A stretch of DNA of 5,996 nt from contig JAPPKP010000293.1 of NCBI GenBank assembly GCA_028819955.1, forward strand, positions 1-5,996, read 5' to 3'. Source of the stretch: Rhodospirillaceae bacterium. Lineage in GTDB: Bacteria; Pseudomonadota; Alphaproteobacteria; UBA828. The notes beneath the pieces were generated by a model, which searched no databases, had not been told where the DNA came from, and saw only the letters and a program-made list of their open reading frames with translations. Shown here in pieces: positions 1-5,826 of this stretch. Every line of letters begins with the position of its first letter. Within the stretch, counting starts at the first letter, position 1. The position numbers and the translations under genes were made by a program.

Positions 1-10
1 CGAGGGCGCC

Positions 11-46
11 GCAGGAGCGGCGGGCCGCAGTCGCGGCCTGTCGCGA
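11..46 (+). repeat. REP-like palindromic unit, left copy
   Basis: The unit begins with GCAGGAGCG (11-19) and ends with TCGCGA (41-46). Between them, bases 17-28 can pair with 33-44 around the tetraloop AGTC: 12 pairs, two of them G-T, including an uninterrupted GGCCGC/GCGGCC core. A conserved head, a GC-rich imperfect palindrome and a TCGCGA tail resemble the G-T-R-G-G-A-G-C-G family of REP elements known from many proteobacteria. A second unit lies in inverted orientation immediately to the right. Family membership is inferred from pattern alone; a simple transcription terminator of an unseen upstream gene is the main alternative, although no T-run follows. Confidence 0.45.
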
Positions 47-73
47 GTCCGTCAAGAGCGGACTCGCTCCCAC
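41..73 (-). repeat. REP-like palindromic unit, right copy (inverted)
   Basis: Read on the minus strand, this unit starts GTGGGAGCG (73 to 65) and ends TCGCGA (46 to 41). It contains a perfect 9 bp stem, GCGAGTCCG (43-51) against CGGACTCGC (59-67), with a 7-base loop. Its head matches the left copy at 7 of 9 positions, and both copies share the self-complementary TCGCGA tail, so the pair forms a tail-to-tail inverted doublet like a BIME. Such elements are usually intergenic and can affect mRNA stability, termination or gyrase/IHF binding; none of these roles is shown here. No RAYT transposase gene is visible in the window. Confidence 0.5.
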
Positions 74-95
74 GCAGGCCCCATGCAGAGCCTGC
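74..95. repeat. Short inverted repeat before the methyltransferase gene
   Basis: GCAGGC (74-79) and GCCTGC (90-95) form a perfect 6 bp stem around a 10-base loop. It sits 14 bp before the ATG at 110 and directly after the REP-like pair. It could be an operator, a weak hairpin or chance in GC-rich DNA. Confidence 0.25.
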
Positions 96-101
96 TACCA
101 T
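93..101 (+). promoter_or_regulatory. Possible extended -10 element, perhaps for a leaderless mRNA
   Basis: TGC followed by TACCAT (96-101) resembles an extended -10 box. Transcription would then begin around 108-110, at or next to the ATG at 110. There is no purine-rich ribosome-binding sequence just before that ATG, which would fit a leaderless message. No recognisable -35 box is present, so this is only a suggestion. Confidence 0.2.
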
Positions 102-109
102 AGCCGGCC

Positions 110-883
110 ATGCATCAGGACGTTGTCGACCTCAATGCCTTCTATCTGACCCGGCTCGGGCGCGTCACGCGCCGGATCCTGGGCCAGCAGATCCGCCGGG
201 TCTGGCCGAACGTGCGCGAGGAGGTGGTGCTGGGGCTCGGCTACCCGGTGCCCTTCCTCGGCCTCTTTCGCGAGGAGGCGGACCGCGTGTTTGCGGTCAT
301 GCCGGCGGGCCAGGGGGTGATGGCGTGGCCCGAGAGCGGCGGGAGGCAGGTCGCGCTCGCCGAGGACGGTGTCCTGCCACTGCCCGACGGCTGCATCGAC
401 CGCATCCTCATCGTCCACGGGCTGGAGTTCAGCGAGCAGCGCCGGCCGATGCTGGAGGAGGTGTGGCGGGTGATGCGGCCCGACGGGCGCATCCTGGTGC
501 TGGTGCCGAACCGCCACGGCCTCTGGGCCCGTGCCGAGGCCACGCCCTTCGGCCACGGCTCGCCCTTCAGCGCCTCCCAGCTCGGCCGGCTGCTGCGCGA
601 GCACCGCTTCGCTCCGGTCGCCTCCGGCGCGATGCTGTTCCTGCCTCCCACGGGCTGGCGCGGGGTGCTGCGGACCGCCGCCATCTGGCAGCGCGTGGGC
701 CGCCATCTCGGCCGTCCTTTCGGCGGTATCGTCTATGTCGAGGCCGGCAAGACCGTGTTCGAGGCCGTCCCGGTCACGGCGCGGCGCCGCCGCAGAGCCA
801 TCATGCCGCTGCCGCAGCCAGTGCCGGCGGGCGCGCGAACCGCTGCGGGGGACTACGGCTTACCGGCGCTCGGCGGAGAGTAG
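110..883 (+). CDS. Class I SAM-dependent methyltransferase (type 11-like)
   Basis: The 257-residue protein looks like a cytoplasmic Rossmann-fold methyltransferase whose substrate cannot be named. The glycine-rich SAM-binding loop is probably VLGLGYPVPFLGLF (residues 40-53), a form seen in proteins that replace the classic D-x-G-x-G with G-x-G-x-P. The second half of the fold is clearer: LPLPDGCIDRILIVHGLEF (89-107) is the strand-4 region of type 11 methyltransferases, followed by an E-E-V-W-R-V-M-R-P-D-G-R helix-turn (116-127) and a strand ending in VPNRHGLWAR (132-141). The arginine-rich and proline-rich tail after about residue 222 is low in complexity. Homologues are typical of Alphaproteobacteria and often lie near gloB, but that neighbour is not visible here. 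The ATG at 110 has no obvious Shine-Dalgarno sequence. The 3' end overlaps the converging metW by 24 bp. The family call is firm; the function is unknown. Confidence 0.8.
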   Translation: MHQDVVDLNAFYLTRLGRVTRRILGQQIRRVWPNVREEVVLGLGYPVPFLGLFREEADRVFAVMPAGQGVMAWPESGGRQVALAEDGVLPLPDGCIDRILIVHGLEFSEQRRPMLEEVWRVMRPDGRILVLVPNRHGLWARAEATPFGHGSPFSASQLGRLLREHRFAPVASGAMLFLPPTGWRGVLRTAAIWQRVGRHLGRPFGGIVYVEAGKTVFEAVPVTARRRRRAIMPLPQPVPAGARTAAGDYGLPALGGE

Positions 884-1504
884 GAACACCGCCTGCTCGC
901 CGAACAGGTTGGCGAAGCGGCCGGTGCCGCTGAAGCGTCGCACGCGCCCCCGTGAATCGACCTGGGTGCGGCGCTCGATGCCGATGTCGAGCTCGCGGCA
1001 GAGCATCACGAAGTCCTTGATCGTGCACGGCCGGATCACCGGGGTTTCGTACCAAAGCTCTCCCGAGCCCACACGCGTCGGCATCCGGCCCCGCGTCAAG
1101 AGATGCAGCCGGTTGCGCCAGTGCCCGAAGTTGGGGATGGAGACGATCGCGCTCCGGCCGATCCTGAGCAGCTCCAGCAGCACGCCCTTGGGGTCGCGGA
1201 TCGCGGGCAGGGTCTGGCTCAGCACCACGTAGTCGAAGGCGGCATCCGGGTAGTCGGCGAGGTCGGTCTCCGCATCCCCCTGGATGACCGAAAGCCCGCG
1301 CCTCACCGAAGCGTTGACGCCTTCCTGGCTGATCTCGATGCCGCGGCCGTCGACGTTCTTCTCGCGGGCGAGCAGCTCCAGCAGGGCGCCGTCGCCGCAG
1401 CCGATATCGAGCAGCCTGGAGCCCGGCTCCACCAGCTCGGCGATCAAGCGATGGTCGGGACGGGCACTCTGACGCATGTCGTGGCGCTGGGGGCCTGCGT
1501 TCAT
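860..1504 (-). CDS. metW: Methionine biosynthesis protein MetW
   Basis: MetW is a methyltransferase-fold protein encoded next to metX; in many proteobacteria it is needed for full homoserine O-acyltransferase activity, although a methyl transfer reaction is not well established for it. The 214-residue product has motif I LLDIGCGDG (31-39), an acidic residue at the end of strand 2 (E57 in GRGIEIS), GDAE (76-79), and YVVLSQTL (92-99). It also has the strongly family-specific stretches IPNFGHWRNR (123-132), LTRGRMP (136-142) and LWYETP (150-155), followed by CTIKDF (160-165). Length and motifs fit an intact MetW. The start lies 10 bp after the metX stop on the same strand, so the two are surely cotranscribed. 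The first ATG has only a weak ribosome-binding site, and M10 is a possible alternative start. Its 3' end overlaps the converging methyltransferase gene. Confidence 0.93.
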   Translation of the reverse strand: MNAGPQRHDMRQSARPDHRLIAELVEPGSRLLDIGCGDGALLELLAREKNVDGRGIEISQEGVNASVRRGLSVIQGDAETDLADYPDAAFDYVVLSQTLPAIRDPKGVLLELLRIGRSAIVSIPNFGHWRNRLHLLTRGRMPTRVGSGELWYETPVIRPCTIKDFVMLCRELDIGIERRTQVDSRGRVRRFSGTGRFANLFGEQAVFLLSAERR

Positions 1505-1514
1505 CGATAAGGGC

Positions 1515-2684
1515 TTACGGGTTGCTGAGTCCGCGCTTGGCGGCGGCGCCGCTCAGGAAGCCGTGCAGGGTCTCGAACATGTCCGGCTCGTCGAGCAGGA
1601 AGGCGTCGTGCCCCTTGTCGCTCACCACCTCGACGAAGCTCACGTTGGCGGCGACGGCGGCGAGCGCCCGCACGATGGCGCGGTTCTCGGACGTGGGATA
1701 AAGCCAGTCGCTGGTGAACGAAATCACGCAGAAGCGGGTCTCGACCCCGCGAAACGCATTCGCAAGAACGCCGTCGTAGTCGGCCGCGAGATCGAAGTAG
1801 TCGATCGCGCGGGTGATGTAGAGATAGGAGTTTGCGTCGAAACGTTCGACGAACGCCTGCCCCTGGTGGCGCAGGTAGCTCTCGACCTGGAAGTCTGCGT
1901 CGAAGCCGTAGGTGACGTTGGACCGGTCCTGCAGCGAGCGGCCGAATTTCCGTTGCAGCGCCGATTCCGAGAGGTAGGTGATGTGCGCGGCCATGCGCGC
2001 CACCGCGAGGCCGCCGACCGGATTGGCGCCTTGTTCCTGATAGCGCCCCTCGCGCCAGTCGGGGTCGGCCATGATCGCCTGGCGGCCGACTTCGTTGAGC
2101 GCGATGTTCTGCGCCGAATGCTTGGCCGCACACGCGATCGGCACCGCGGTGTAGCAACGCTCCGGGTAGCTCGCCACCCATTGCAGCGCCTGCATGCCGC
2201 CCATGGAGCCGCCGGAGACGCAGAAGAGCTGCTCGATGCCGAGATGGTCGAGCAGCATGGCCTGGGCCCTGACCATGTCGCGGATGGTGATGACCGGGAA
2301 GTCGAGACCCCAGGGGCGCCCTGTCGCCGGGTTGATCTCTTTCGGCCCGCTGGTGCCCATGCAGCCGCCGAGCGTGTTGCTGCAGATCACGAAGTAGCGG
2401 TCGGTATCGAATGTCTTGCCGGGACCCACCATCAGCTCCCACCAGCCGGGCCGACCGGTGAGTGGATGAGGGCCCACGACGAACTGATCGCCGGTGAGCG
2501 CGTGGCAGAGCAGCACCGCGTTGGAGCGATCTTTGTTGAGCGTGCCGTAGGTCTGATAGGCGAGCGTGAACGGCCCGAGCGAGACACCGCAATCGAGCTC
2601 GAGCGGCTGCTCCCGGCCGAGCTCGACGCTCAGGCCGGTCTGTGCATGCTCCGCCGCAGCTTGGCTCTTGGGCATTGCGGTCAT
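1515..2684 (-). CDS. metX: Homoserine O-acyltransferase MetX (acetyl- or succinyl-)
   Basis: This alpha/beta-hydrolase-fold enzyme acylates the hydroxyl of L-homoserine, the first committed step of methionine synthesis. The 389-residue product shows the family landmarks in order: LLCHALTGD (58-66), GGCMGTSGP (106-114), [13 protein letters not shown] (126-138), nucleophile elbow SGGSMGG (157-163) with catalytic Ser160, YPERC (173-177), and SDWLYP (325-330) with the likely acid Asp326. The likely catalytic His359 lies in GHDAFLLD (358-365). All three triad residues are present and the length is usual. A GGGAG on the coding strand (plus-strand 2696-2700) lies 11 bp before the ATG; M4 is a possible alternative start. 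The alphaproteobacterial style favours acetyl-CoA, but MetX enzymes paired with MetW are often succinyltransferases, so the acyl donor should be left open. Confidence 0.95.
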   Translation of the reverse strand: MTAMPKSQAAAEHAQTGLSVELGREQPLELDCGVSLGPFTLAYQTYGTLNKDRSNAVLLCHALTGDQFVVGPHPLTGRPGWWELMVGPGKTFDTDRYFVICSNTLGGCMGTSGPKEINPATGRPWGLDFPVITIRDMVRAQAMLLDHLGIEQLFCVSGGSMGGMQALQWVASYPERCYTAVPIACAAKHSAQNIALNEVGRQAIMADPDWREGRYQEQGANPVGGLAVARMAAHITYLSESALQRKFGRSLQDRSNVTYGFDADFQVESYLRHQGQAFVERFDANSYLYITRAIDYFDLAADYDGVLANAFRGVETRFCVISFTSDWLYPTSENRAIVRALAAVAANVSFVEVVSDKGHDAFLLDEPDMFETLHGFLSGAAAKRGLSNP

Positions 2685-2854
2685 CGTTCACCGGGCTCCC
2701 GACGGCCGCGTCCCGTCATCGGATCGCGCGCCGCAAGTCTCGCCGAAAGGGGGACAGACAGTTGCGATTTGAACCCGAAAGTCAATGTTCTCTTTGATTT
2801 TACCACGTTGATGCACTAGGACTCGCCACCCCCTTTAGCCGTGTCAGCCATGCC
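2685..2854. promoter_or_regulatory. Divergent promoter region between metX and the aromatic operon
   Basis: This 170 bp gap separates two divergent transcription units and must hold both promoters. Bases 2761-2820 contain 25 G+C out of 60 (about 42%), far below the surrounding DNA. On the minus strand, TTGACT (plus 2785 to 2780) is a good -35 candidate for metX, but the -10 about 16-17 bp further on (AACTGT or ACTGTC) is poor. On the plus strand, TTGATT followed after 17 bp by TAGGAC (2818-2823) could serve the chorismate mutase gene, also weakly. A short inverted repeat, GACGG/CCGTC around 2701-2717, lies in the presumed metX leader. I found no convincing SAM riboswitch. The regional call is reasonable; the individual boxes are guesses. 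Confidence 0.45.
2696..2700 (-). promoter_or_regulatory. Ribosome-binding site of metX
   Basis: The minus-strand sequence GGGAG precedes the metX ATG at 2684 with an 11-base spacer. That is slightly long but usable, and it supports choosing this ATG rather than an upstream start in the same region. Confidence 0.4.
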
Positions 2855-3769
2855 ATGAACAGGCCTTCGCCGGAGGAATCTCCGCTCGCCCCAATGCGCG
2901 ACGAGATCGACGAGATCGACGACACGATCCACGATCTCCTGATGCGCCGGATGGCGCTCGCCAACCGCATCAGCGAGACCAAGCGTGCCCGCGGCGCCAC
3001 CGGCGCGCTGCTGCGACCCGCGCGCGAGGCCGCGATCCTCCGGCGGCTGCAGGAGCGTCACGAGGGGCCGTTTCCGTTCCCCGTGATCGTGCGCATCTGG
3101 TCCGAGATCATGTCGGCCACGCTCTTCGCCGAGGGCGGCTTCGCGGTCTCGGTGTTCACGGTCGACGAGCCCACCGAGGAAAACCGCTTTGCCGACCTGG
3201 CGCGGGTCCACTTTGGCGCCGAGACTCCGCTGCTCAACGCCCGGACGGAGAGCGGCGTGTTGCGCGGCGTGCGCGACGGCAAGGCGTCTATCGGCGTGCT
3301 TCCCGTGCCCGCGGATGCGATGAGCGGGGGCGTCGCAGTGAGCGCCGAGCCCTGGTGGCTGACGCTCGCCGTCAGCGACGAGGAGCGGCCGATGATCGTC
3401 TCCCGCCTGCCCTGGCTCGCGGGCGGACGACACGCCGCCGGCAAGACCAGCGCGCTGGTGGTGGCCATGACCCCGCCGGCGCCGTCGGGGGACGACGTCT
3501 CATACCTTGCGGTGGAATCGTCGGACACGATCAGCCGCGACCGCATTCGCTCGGCGCTCGCCGTGGCCGGCGTTGCGGTGACCGGCTCCGTGGCCTGGTA
3601 CGACGACGGCGGCGCGCCCGGCCGCTGGCAGTTGATCGAGGTCGATGGCTTCGTCGCCGAGGCCGACCAGCGGCTGCAGCGCTTCGCCGAGCAGCTGGGC
3701 GACGATGTCAGGCGGATCGCGGTGCTGGGCGGCTACCCGAGGCCGCCTGCGCCCGAGCGCGCCGGCTGA
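2855..3769 (+). CDS. Chorismate mutase (AroQ) fused to a degenerate prephenate-dehydratase/ACT-like tail
   Basis: The N-terminal domain (about residues 12-95) is an all-helical AroQ chorismate mutase, converting chorismate to prephenate. By alignment from memory to the E. coli P-protein mutase, Arg15, Arg32, Lys43, Arg57 and Glu58 match Arg11, Arg28, Lys39, Arg51 and Glu52, and Glu93 replaces Gln88, as in several other AroQ enzymes; the active site looks intact. Residues 96-304 resemble a shrunken PheA. SGVLRGVRDGKASIGVLPVP (133-152) mirrors the dehydratase stretch ending in V-P-I-E-N, GKTSALVVAM (196-205) mirrors the segment entering the ACT domain, and VDGFVAEADQRL (263-274) plus AVLGGYPRP (289-297) mirror its end. 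However, the G-P-x-G-S-Y-S loop, the E-N after L-P-[IV] and the T-R-F motif are missing, so dehydratase activity is unlikely. The ATG at 2855 lacks a clear ribosome-binding site; M14 (2894) is an alternative start. hisC follows after 18 bp. Confidence 0.85.
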   Translation: MNRPSPEESPLAPMRDEIDEIDDTIHDLLMRRMALANRISETKRARGATGALLRPAREAAILRRLQERHEGPFPFPVIVRIWSEIMSATLFAEGGFAVSVFTVDEPTEENRFADLARVHFGAETPLLNARTESGVLRGVRDGKASIGVLPVPADAMSGGVAVSAEPWWLTLAVSDEERPMIVSRLPWLAGGRHAAGKTSALVVAMTPPAPSGDDVSYLAVESSDTISRDRIRSALAVAGVAVTGSVAWYDDGGAPGRWQLIEVDGFVAEADQRLQRFAEQLGDDVRRIAVLGGYPRPPAPERAG

Positions 3770-3787
3770 CGGGCGGCGGGTGCTGCA

Positions 3788-4915
3788 ATGCCGGTCCAGC
3801 CCATCCCCCGCCCCGGGATCATGGAGATCTCGCCTTACGTGGGCGGTCGGTCGAGCGCGGCCGGACACGCCAACACCATCAAGCTCTCCTCCAACGAGTC
3901 GGCGCTGGGGCCGAGCCCCAAGGCGCAGGCCGCCTATCGGGAGCTTGCCGGGGCGCTCCACCGCTATCCCGACGGCGGTGCGACGGAGCTGCGCACTGCG
4001 CTAGGTGAGCTCCACGGCATCGACCCCGATCGGATCGTCTGCGGCAACGGTTCGGACGAGCTGCTTCAGCTGCTCGCCCACGCCTATGCCGGACCCGGCG
4101 ACGAGGTGATCTATTCCCGTCACGGCTTCCTGGTCTATGCGCTGGCGACGCTCGCCGTCGGCGCCACGCCCGTCGTCGCGCCGGAAGTCGATTACACCGT
4201 CGATGTGGACGCGATCCTGAGCCGGGTGACCGAGCGAACGCGGATCGTCTACCTCGCGAACCCCAACAACCCGACCGGGACTTACATTCCCAAGGGCGAG
4301 CTCCGCCGGCTCTGGGGCGGACTGCCGGAGCACGTCGTGCTGGTGATCGACTCGGCCTATGCGGAATTCGTTGCCGCCGACGACTACGACTCCGGTCTGG
4401 AACTCGCCGGCATGGCGCCCAACGTGGTGATGACCCGCACATTCTCGAAGGCTTACGGTCTCGCGGCGCTACGCCTCGGCTGGGCCTACGCGGCGCCCGC
4501 CATCATCGACGTGCTCCACCGCATCCGCGGCCCCTTCAACGCCAACGCGGCGGCGCTCGCGGCGGCGCTGGCCGCTCTGGAGGATCAGGATCACGTCGTT
4601 CGCACCAAGCAGCACAACGAGCAATGCCTCGATGCGCTTGCCGGGCGGCTCGGCGCCGCCGGCCTCCACGTCGTGCCCAGCGTCTGCAACTTCCTGCTGG
4701 TGCGCTTCGCGCACGAGCCGGATCGGGACGCTGCGGCAGCCGATCGCTTCCTTACGGAACGCGGCATCGTTGCGCGGCGGATGGAGCCCTACCACCTTGC
4801 CGACTGCCTCAGGATCACGGTCGGGCTGGAGGCGGAGAACGAGGCCGTGGCCCAGGCACTGGAGGCCTTCGTGGCAGCGCCTGCGGCGGTCGCAGACGCG
4901 GGCCGCGAGCGGTGA
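3788..4915 (+). CDS. hisC: Histidinol-phosphate aminotransferase family (HisC), possibly also aromatic aminotransferase
   Basis: This is a PLP-dependent fold-type I aminotransferase that normally interconverts imidazole acetol phosphate and histidinol phosphate. The 375-residue product carries PRPGIMEISPYVGG near the N-terminus (7-20), LSSNES (33-38), RYPDGG (59-64), CGNGSDELL (85-93), NPNNPTG (158-164) with Asn161, and IDSAYAEF (187-194) with Asp188 and Tyr191. SKAYGLAALRLGW (220-232) holds the Schiff-base Lys221 and phosphate-binding Arg229, and LRITVG (341-346) holds the substrate-carboxylate Arg342. The conserved N-terminus supports the first ATG. Its place between chorismate mutase and a prephenate dehydrogenase, a common arrangement in Alphaproteobacteria, suggests it also transaminates prephenate, 4-hydroxyphenylpyruvate or phenylpyruvate, as reported for some HisC enzymes of this group. 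The family is certain; which substrate matters in the cell is inferred from context. Confidence 0.92.
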   Translation: MPVQPIPRPGIMEISPYVGGRSSAAGHANTIKLSSNESALGPSPKAQAAYRELAGALHRYPDGGATELRTALGELHGIDPDRIVCGNGSDELLQLLAHAYAGPGDEVIYSRHGFLVYALATLAVGATPVVAPEVDYTVDVDAILSRVTERTRIVYLANPNNPTGTYIPKGELRRLWGGLPEHVVLVIDSAYAEFVAADDYDSGLELAGMAPNVVMTRTFSKAYGLAALRLGWAYAAPAIIDVLHRIRGPFNANAAALAAALAALEDQDHVVRTKQHNEQCLDALAGRLGAAGLHVVPSVCNFLLVRFAHEPDRDAAAADRFLTERGIVARRMEPYHLADCLRITVGLEAENEAVAQALEAFVAAPAAVADAGRER

Positions 4916-5793
4916 GTGTACCCTTCTCCCGCGTCGCGCTGATCGGCCTCGGCCTGGTCAACTCCTCGCTCGCGCGGGTCTTGCGGCAGAAGGCGCCCGC
5001 GACCGAGATCGTGGGCTGCGCCCGCAGCCAGGCGACCATCGACAAGGCGACGGAGCTCGGCTTCGTCGACCGCGTGACGCTCGATGCGGCCGAAGCGGTC
5101 GAGGGCTGCGACCTGGTGGTGCTTGGCACGCCGGTCGGCACGTTCGCACCGCTCGCAGCGAAAATCGGGCCGCACCTCGCCGAGGGGGCGATCCTGACCG
5201 ACGTCGGCTCGGTCAAGAGCGCCGTGCTCGCGGCGGTCGGGCCGCACGTGCCTGCGGGTGCCCACCTGATCCCCGGCCATCCGGTCGCCGGCACCGAGCA
5301 CTCCGGCCCCGAGGCCGGCTTCGCCGAGATGTTCGAGGGCCGCTGGTGCATCCTGACCCCGCCGCCGGACGCCGACCCCGCTGCGGTCGAGCGCGTCGCC
5401 GCGCTCTGGCGCCTGGCCGGCATGAAGATCGAGATGATGGACGCCGCGCACCACGACATGGTGCTCGCCATCACCTCTCACCTGCCGCACCTGATCGCCT
5501 ACAACATCGTCGGCACGGTCACCGATCTCGAGGAGGAGACCAGGCACGAGGTGTTCAAGTACGCGGCCGGCGGCTTTCGCGACTTCACCCGCCTCGCCGC
5601 GTCGGACCCGATCATGTGGCGCGATGTCTTCCTCAACAATCGCGGCGCGGTGCTGGAGATGCTGGGCCGCTTCAGCGAGGACCTCTCGGCGCTGCAGCGC
5701 GCCATCCGGCGCGGCGACGGCGCTTATCTGGAGACGCTCTTTACCCGCACCCGCGCAGTCCGGCGCGGCATCATCGAGGCCAAACAGGTCTAG
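4912..5793 (+). CDS. tyrC: Prephenate/arogenate (cyclohexadienyl) dehydrogenase, TyrA/TyrC family
   Basis: This enzyme oxidatively decarboxylates prephenate to 4-hydroxyphenylpyruvate or arogenate to tyrosine. The start is taken as GTG at 4912, which overlaps the hisC stop as GTGA and places the nucleotide-binding strand at residues 7-20; the first in-frame ATG after it would be at residue 140, far too late. The 293-residue length is normal for a single-domain TyrA with no ACT tail. Visible motifs are IGLGLVNSSLA (11-21), LGTPVG (71-76), TDVGSVK (96-102) with Ser100, GHPVAGTEHSG (122-132) with the probable catalytic His123, SHLPH (189-193) and FRDFTRLAASDPIMWRDVF (222-240) with the probable prephenate-binding Arg227. 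The third glycine of G-x-G-x-x-G is Asn17, and strand 2 ends GCARSQ (35-40) without an acidic residue, hinting at NADP. Translation is probably coupled to hisC. Confidence 0.93.
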   Translation: MSVPFSRVALIGLGLVNSSLARVLRQKAPATEIVGCARSQATIDKATELGFVDRVTLDAAEAVEGCDLVVLGTPVGTFAPLAAKIGPHLAEGAILTDVGSVKSAVLAAVGPHVPAGAHLIPGHPVAGTEHSGPEAGFAEMFEGRWCILTPPPDADPAAVERVAALWRLAGMKIEMMDAAHHDMVLAITSHLPHLIAYNIVGTVTDLEEETRHEVFKYAAGGFRDFTRLAASDPIMWRDVFLNNRGAVLEMLGRFSEDLSALQRAIRRGDGAYLETLFTRTRAVRRGIIEAKQV

Positions 5794-5796
5794 GGT

Positions 5797-5820
5797 TTCG
5801 CGCCTGCGACGGGTGCCGAA
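5797..5820. terminator. Weak hairpin between converging genes, possible bidirectional terminator
   Basis: In the 33 bp between the tyrC stop and the dapB stop, TTC-GCGCC (5797-5804) can pair with GGTGC-C-GAA (5812-5820). The loop is 7 bases, with one bulged C and one G-T pair. No T-run follows on either strand, so it is at best a weak or factor-assisted terminator; the position between convergent genes is the main argument. Confidence 0.25.
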
Positions 5821-5826
5821 GCAAGC

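Noticed and set aside
1..109. tRNA or small RNA gene suggested by three successive hairpins
   Set aside because: The stems do not have cloverleaf spacing, there is no T-loop GTTCRANNC or 3' acceptor match, and the inverted REP-like arrangement explains the first two stems better.
1501..2691. Second minus-strand frame of 396 codons overlapping metX in another phase
   Set aside because: The translation is arginine-rich and motif-free, typical of a shifted frame in high-GC coding sequence; the 389-residue frame has the complete catalytic triad.
1476..2819. Long plus-strand open frame (447 codons) opposite metX
   Set aside because: It is the antisense of metX in GC-rich DNA, has low-complexity composition and no recognisable domain; metX carries all family motifs on the other strand.
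2760..2854. Possible SAM-II riboswitch upstream of metX
   Set aside because: Fragments such as GCTAAAGGGG (minus strand) and CCACGTT (plus strand) recall the SAM-II consensus, but they are on opposite strands, lack a matching P1 stem and the G-A-U-U-U loop in register, and do not form the pseudoknot. A covariance-model search (Rfam SAM-II) would settle it.
4624..4911. Upstream extension of the dehydrogenase reading frame into hisC
   Set aside because: The frame is open but overlaps hisC over about 290 bp with an arginine-rich translation; the Rossmann domain begins just after the GTG at 4912.
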